DNA of 64,000 bases from Clostridiaceae bacterium (GTDB lineage Bacteria; Bacillota; Clostridia; Saccharofermentanales; Saccharofermentanaceae). The notes beneath the pieces were generated by a model. That model was not told the DNA's origin, did not search any database, and saw only the letters and a list, made by a program, of their open reading frames with translations. Made by a program: the position numbers and the translations under genes. Below are positions 62,910 through 64,000 of this stretch, piece after piece (the stretch's first letter is position 1; each line of letters opens with the position of its first letter). The stretch lies in contig JAAYCT010000016.1 in assembly GCA_012729635.1 (NCBI GenBank), positions 24,005 to 88,004 on the forward strand, read 5' to 3'.

Positions 62910-62958
62910 TACCGGCAAAATCGGTGAAAGTGCTCCGTTTGCCGGTATTTTCTTTTTT
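62910..62958 (+). terminator. Orphan terminator-like hairpin
   Basis: Perfect 10-bp stem TACCGGCAAA (62910-62919) with TTTGCCGGTA (62938-62947), then TTTTCTTTTTT. It is orientated to stop plus-strand transcription, yet no plus-strand gene precedes it. Upstream, CTTTCACC (62879-62886) can pair with GGTGAAAG (62922-62929), giving an alternative fold. Confidence 0.65.
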
Positions 62959-62980
62959 GGGGAGTCGCGAATTTTTCGAA

Positions 62981-63198
62981 ATTTTAACATGTTGTGATCA
63001 TCCGAAAAAGCATCTCATATAACATTAATAATTAATGAAAAAAAGCTCAATTTCCCCTTTGGTGTGTTCTTTTCAAGCTTGGTTGCATTTTCCGGATACC
63101 GGACTGTACTTTTTCCTGCGGTTTTCGAAAAGAGGCCATGAGCCTTGAATAAGGACTTCGTTCTCTTTTCGCCTTTGATGATCACAACATGTTAAAAT
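62981..63198. repeat. 218-bp element with 22-bp perfect inverted repeats
   Basis: The 22 bases at 62981-63002 and 63177-63198 are perfect inverted copies; each arm ends in TGTTAAAAT when read outward, an extended -10 box. A second dyad (CGAAAAGAG with CTCTTTTCG) lies inside. There is no gene in it and no clear target duplication. Confidence 0.7.
63190..63198 (+). promoter_or_regulatory. Extended -10 promoter of the CAP-domain lipoprotein
   Basis: TGTTAAAAT at the outer end of the right inverted repeat, about 97 bases before the ATG at 63295. Confidence 0.45.
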
Positions 63199-63294
63199 AA
63201 GGACAAACAGAGACAAGAACGGGTGAAAGCGTCCGGGCCAAACCCGGATCAGATATCGACGAAGAAGCGACGAATAATCAGCGGAGATTATCGA

Positions 63295-63888
63295 ATGAAC
63301 GAAAACAAAAGACGGTCCGGGATTATCTTTGGGGTGACGGTTATTATGGCGGTGATGATCCTGTTATCGTCGTGCTCCGGACTTCCCGGGTTTTTTGATG
63401 CCGAACAGAAACAGGAATCGGACACGAAGGATTTCGGCGGGAATCCAAAGCCGGGGGAATATCTCGGAACATATAATCAGGAAGCATCGGAGGAACTGAT
63501 TCTTCTGGTTAACGAAATTCGCAATCGTAACGGCCTTCCCCCGCTCCAAAACAACGTGGAAATGAATCAATGGGCGCAGATTCGCGCCGCCGAGCTGGTA
63601 TTTGTTTTTGAGCATACTCGAACGGACGGGAGCGAAATCATTACCGCGCATCCGGACGTTACGGTCCGAATGAAGGCCGAGGATAAAGGCTTTCCATACA
63701 GCTCGGCCATCGCAATCCATTATGAAGATCCGGGCTCCGCCATAAGCGGATGGATGAGCTTGGAGCATCAAAGAATGAATGTTTTCAGTGAAGAATATAC
63801 ACATATCGGTGCGGCGTGTCTGGTTCAGGGGCAGTCTACGTTTTATGCGGTGGTTTTCCTTGCTTCCGACGAGTTCGGTGAATTGTAA
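63295..63888 (+). CDS. CAP/SCP-domain lipoprotein
   Basis: A 197-residue secreted protein. The signal ends in the lipobox LSSC with Cys 27, then a Glu/Lys-rich linker leads to a CAP (SCP/PR1) domain at about 65-195: LILLVNEIRNRNGLPPLQNN, AQIRAAELVFVFEHTRTDGS with the conserved His, and AISGWMSLEHQRMN. Bacterial CAP proteins such as YkwD are surface proteins of unclear role; some bind sterols, lipids or act in spore coat or wall. The start is ATG 63295 after GGAG. A tandem stop-promoter region is seen upstream. Confidence 0.9.
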   Translation: MNENKRRSGIIFGVTVIMAVMILLSSCSGLPGFFDAEQKQESDTKDFGGNPKPGEYLGTYNQEASEELILLVNEIRNRNGLPPLQNNVEMNQWAQIRAAELVFVFEHTRTDGSEIITAHPDVTVRMKAEDKGFPYSSAIAIHYEDPGSAISGWMSLEHQRMNVFSEEYTHIGAACLVQGQSTFYAVVFLASDEFGEL

Positions 63889-63915
63889 AATGAAGTGACG
63901 CAAAAGAAATAAAGA

Positions 63916-63998
63916 TGTCCCACGAGGACGATCTCACATACAATGTTAAGTGACCAAACCAAACACGCAGGAGGCATCCCGTGGGACACGAACATTGT
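63916..63998 (+). other. Possible pseudoknot leader of the gene at the right edge
   Basis: TGTCCCACG (63916-63924) pairs with CGTGGGACA (63980-63988), which contains the GTG start, and TACAATGTT (63939-63947) pairs with AACATTGTA (63991-63999). The order A-B-A'-B' is that of an H-type pseudoknot, but the gene is cut so the role is open. Confidence 0.4.
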
Positions 63999-64000
63999 AA
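63981..64000 (+). CDS. Start of a gene cut by the right edge, perhaps a transposase
   Basis: GTG 63981, preceded by AGGAGG six bases upstream, opens a frame that reads MGHEHC before the window ends. This is too short for identification. The strong ribosome site and inverted repeats just upstream would suit an insertion sequence, but this is a guess. Confidence 0.4.

Larger units (their letters stand above)
62772..63294. other. Structured intergenic region between divergent genes
   Basis: These 523 bases hold the promoter of the peptide importer (minus), a terminator-like hairpin on the plus strand (62910-62958) with no gene before it, and a 218-bp inverted-repeat element (62981-63198) whose right arm contains the -10 box of the CAP-domain lipoprotein gene. 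I see no coding region. Confidence 0.6.

Overview
This window looks like chromosomal DNA of an anaerobic low-to-mid G+C Firmicute, most likely class Clostridia (roughly half G+C by eye). The evidence is strong AGGAGG-type ribosome binding sites, many GTG/TTG starts, a SigI/RsgI pair, two YtrA-type GntR regulators each driving a small ABC transporter, a V/A-type ATPase, a GTP-type PEP carboxykinase, an ECF vitamin transporter S component, several ferredoxin-like or radical SAM proteins and no respiratory-chain genes. I cannot assign a genus.

Layout. 1-2600: end of accC and a fused accD-accA gene (malonyl-CoA synthesis). 2695-6315: a heterodimeric ABC exporter. 6393-8175: three tandem paralogous small lipoproteins of unknown function. 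8261-11418: a PfkB sugar-phosphate kinase, then a radical SAM/DUF4130 pair of predicted DNA metabolism. 11484-13067: an aldo/keto reductase and a divergent shikimate kinase-like protein. 13064-21742 (minus): a complete V/A-ATPase operon (H/G-I-K-E-C-F-A-B-D) whose rotor subunit carries the Na+-ligand residues and whose subunit I gene has a one-base frameshift in a homopolymer. 21970-24860: GntR + ABC transporter. 24971-28031: a NERD-like protein, an Fe-S aldo/keto reductase, an ECF S component and a DUF1893 protein. 28286-31366: an SDR epimerase, a GNAT acetyltransferase and a flavin disulfide oxidoreductase. 31610-31685: tRNA-Ala(CGC). 31979-33877: PEPCK. 34022-34448: a non-coding 411-bp inverted-repeat element.

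34606-38649: GlsB-like protein, a lipoprotein, an aldehyde dehydrogenase/alcohol dehydrogenase pair and a small membrane protein. 38813-42562 (minus): a second heterodimeric ABC exporter. 42670-44499: zinc-ribbon protein and enolase. 44746-46938: two tandem lipases, the second membrane-anchored. 47008-51395 (minus): GH31 alpha-glycosidase, RsgI-like anti-sigma factor with a disordered tail, and SigI. 51635-53596: the second GntR + ABC transporter. 53618-57173: CCA-adding enzyme, two prepilin-like proteins (one a 63-residue stub), MetF. 57327-62771: a DUF3795 protein and an oligopeptide ABC importer operon. 62772-64000: a structured intergenic region, a CAP-domain lipoprotein and the first codons of a gene cut by the window edge.

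The most notable non-textbook signals are: an identical operator architecture (TTGTAY-N10-ATACAA) over the promoters of both GntR/ABC operons; two inverted-repeat elements (411 and 218 bp) with no coding content; the three-member lipoprotein family; the prepilin stub next to its full-length paralogue; the disordered-tail RsgI; and an apparent pseudoknot over the start codon of the truncated gene at the right edge. I saw no CRISPR array, prophage or clear defence island. All functional calls are from reading the sequence; no database search was run.
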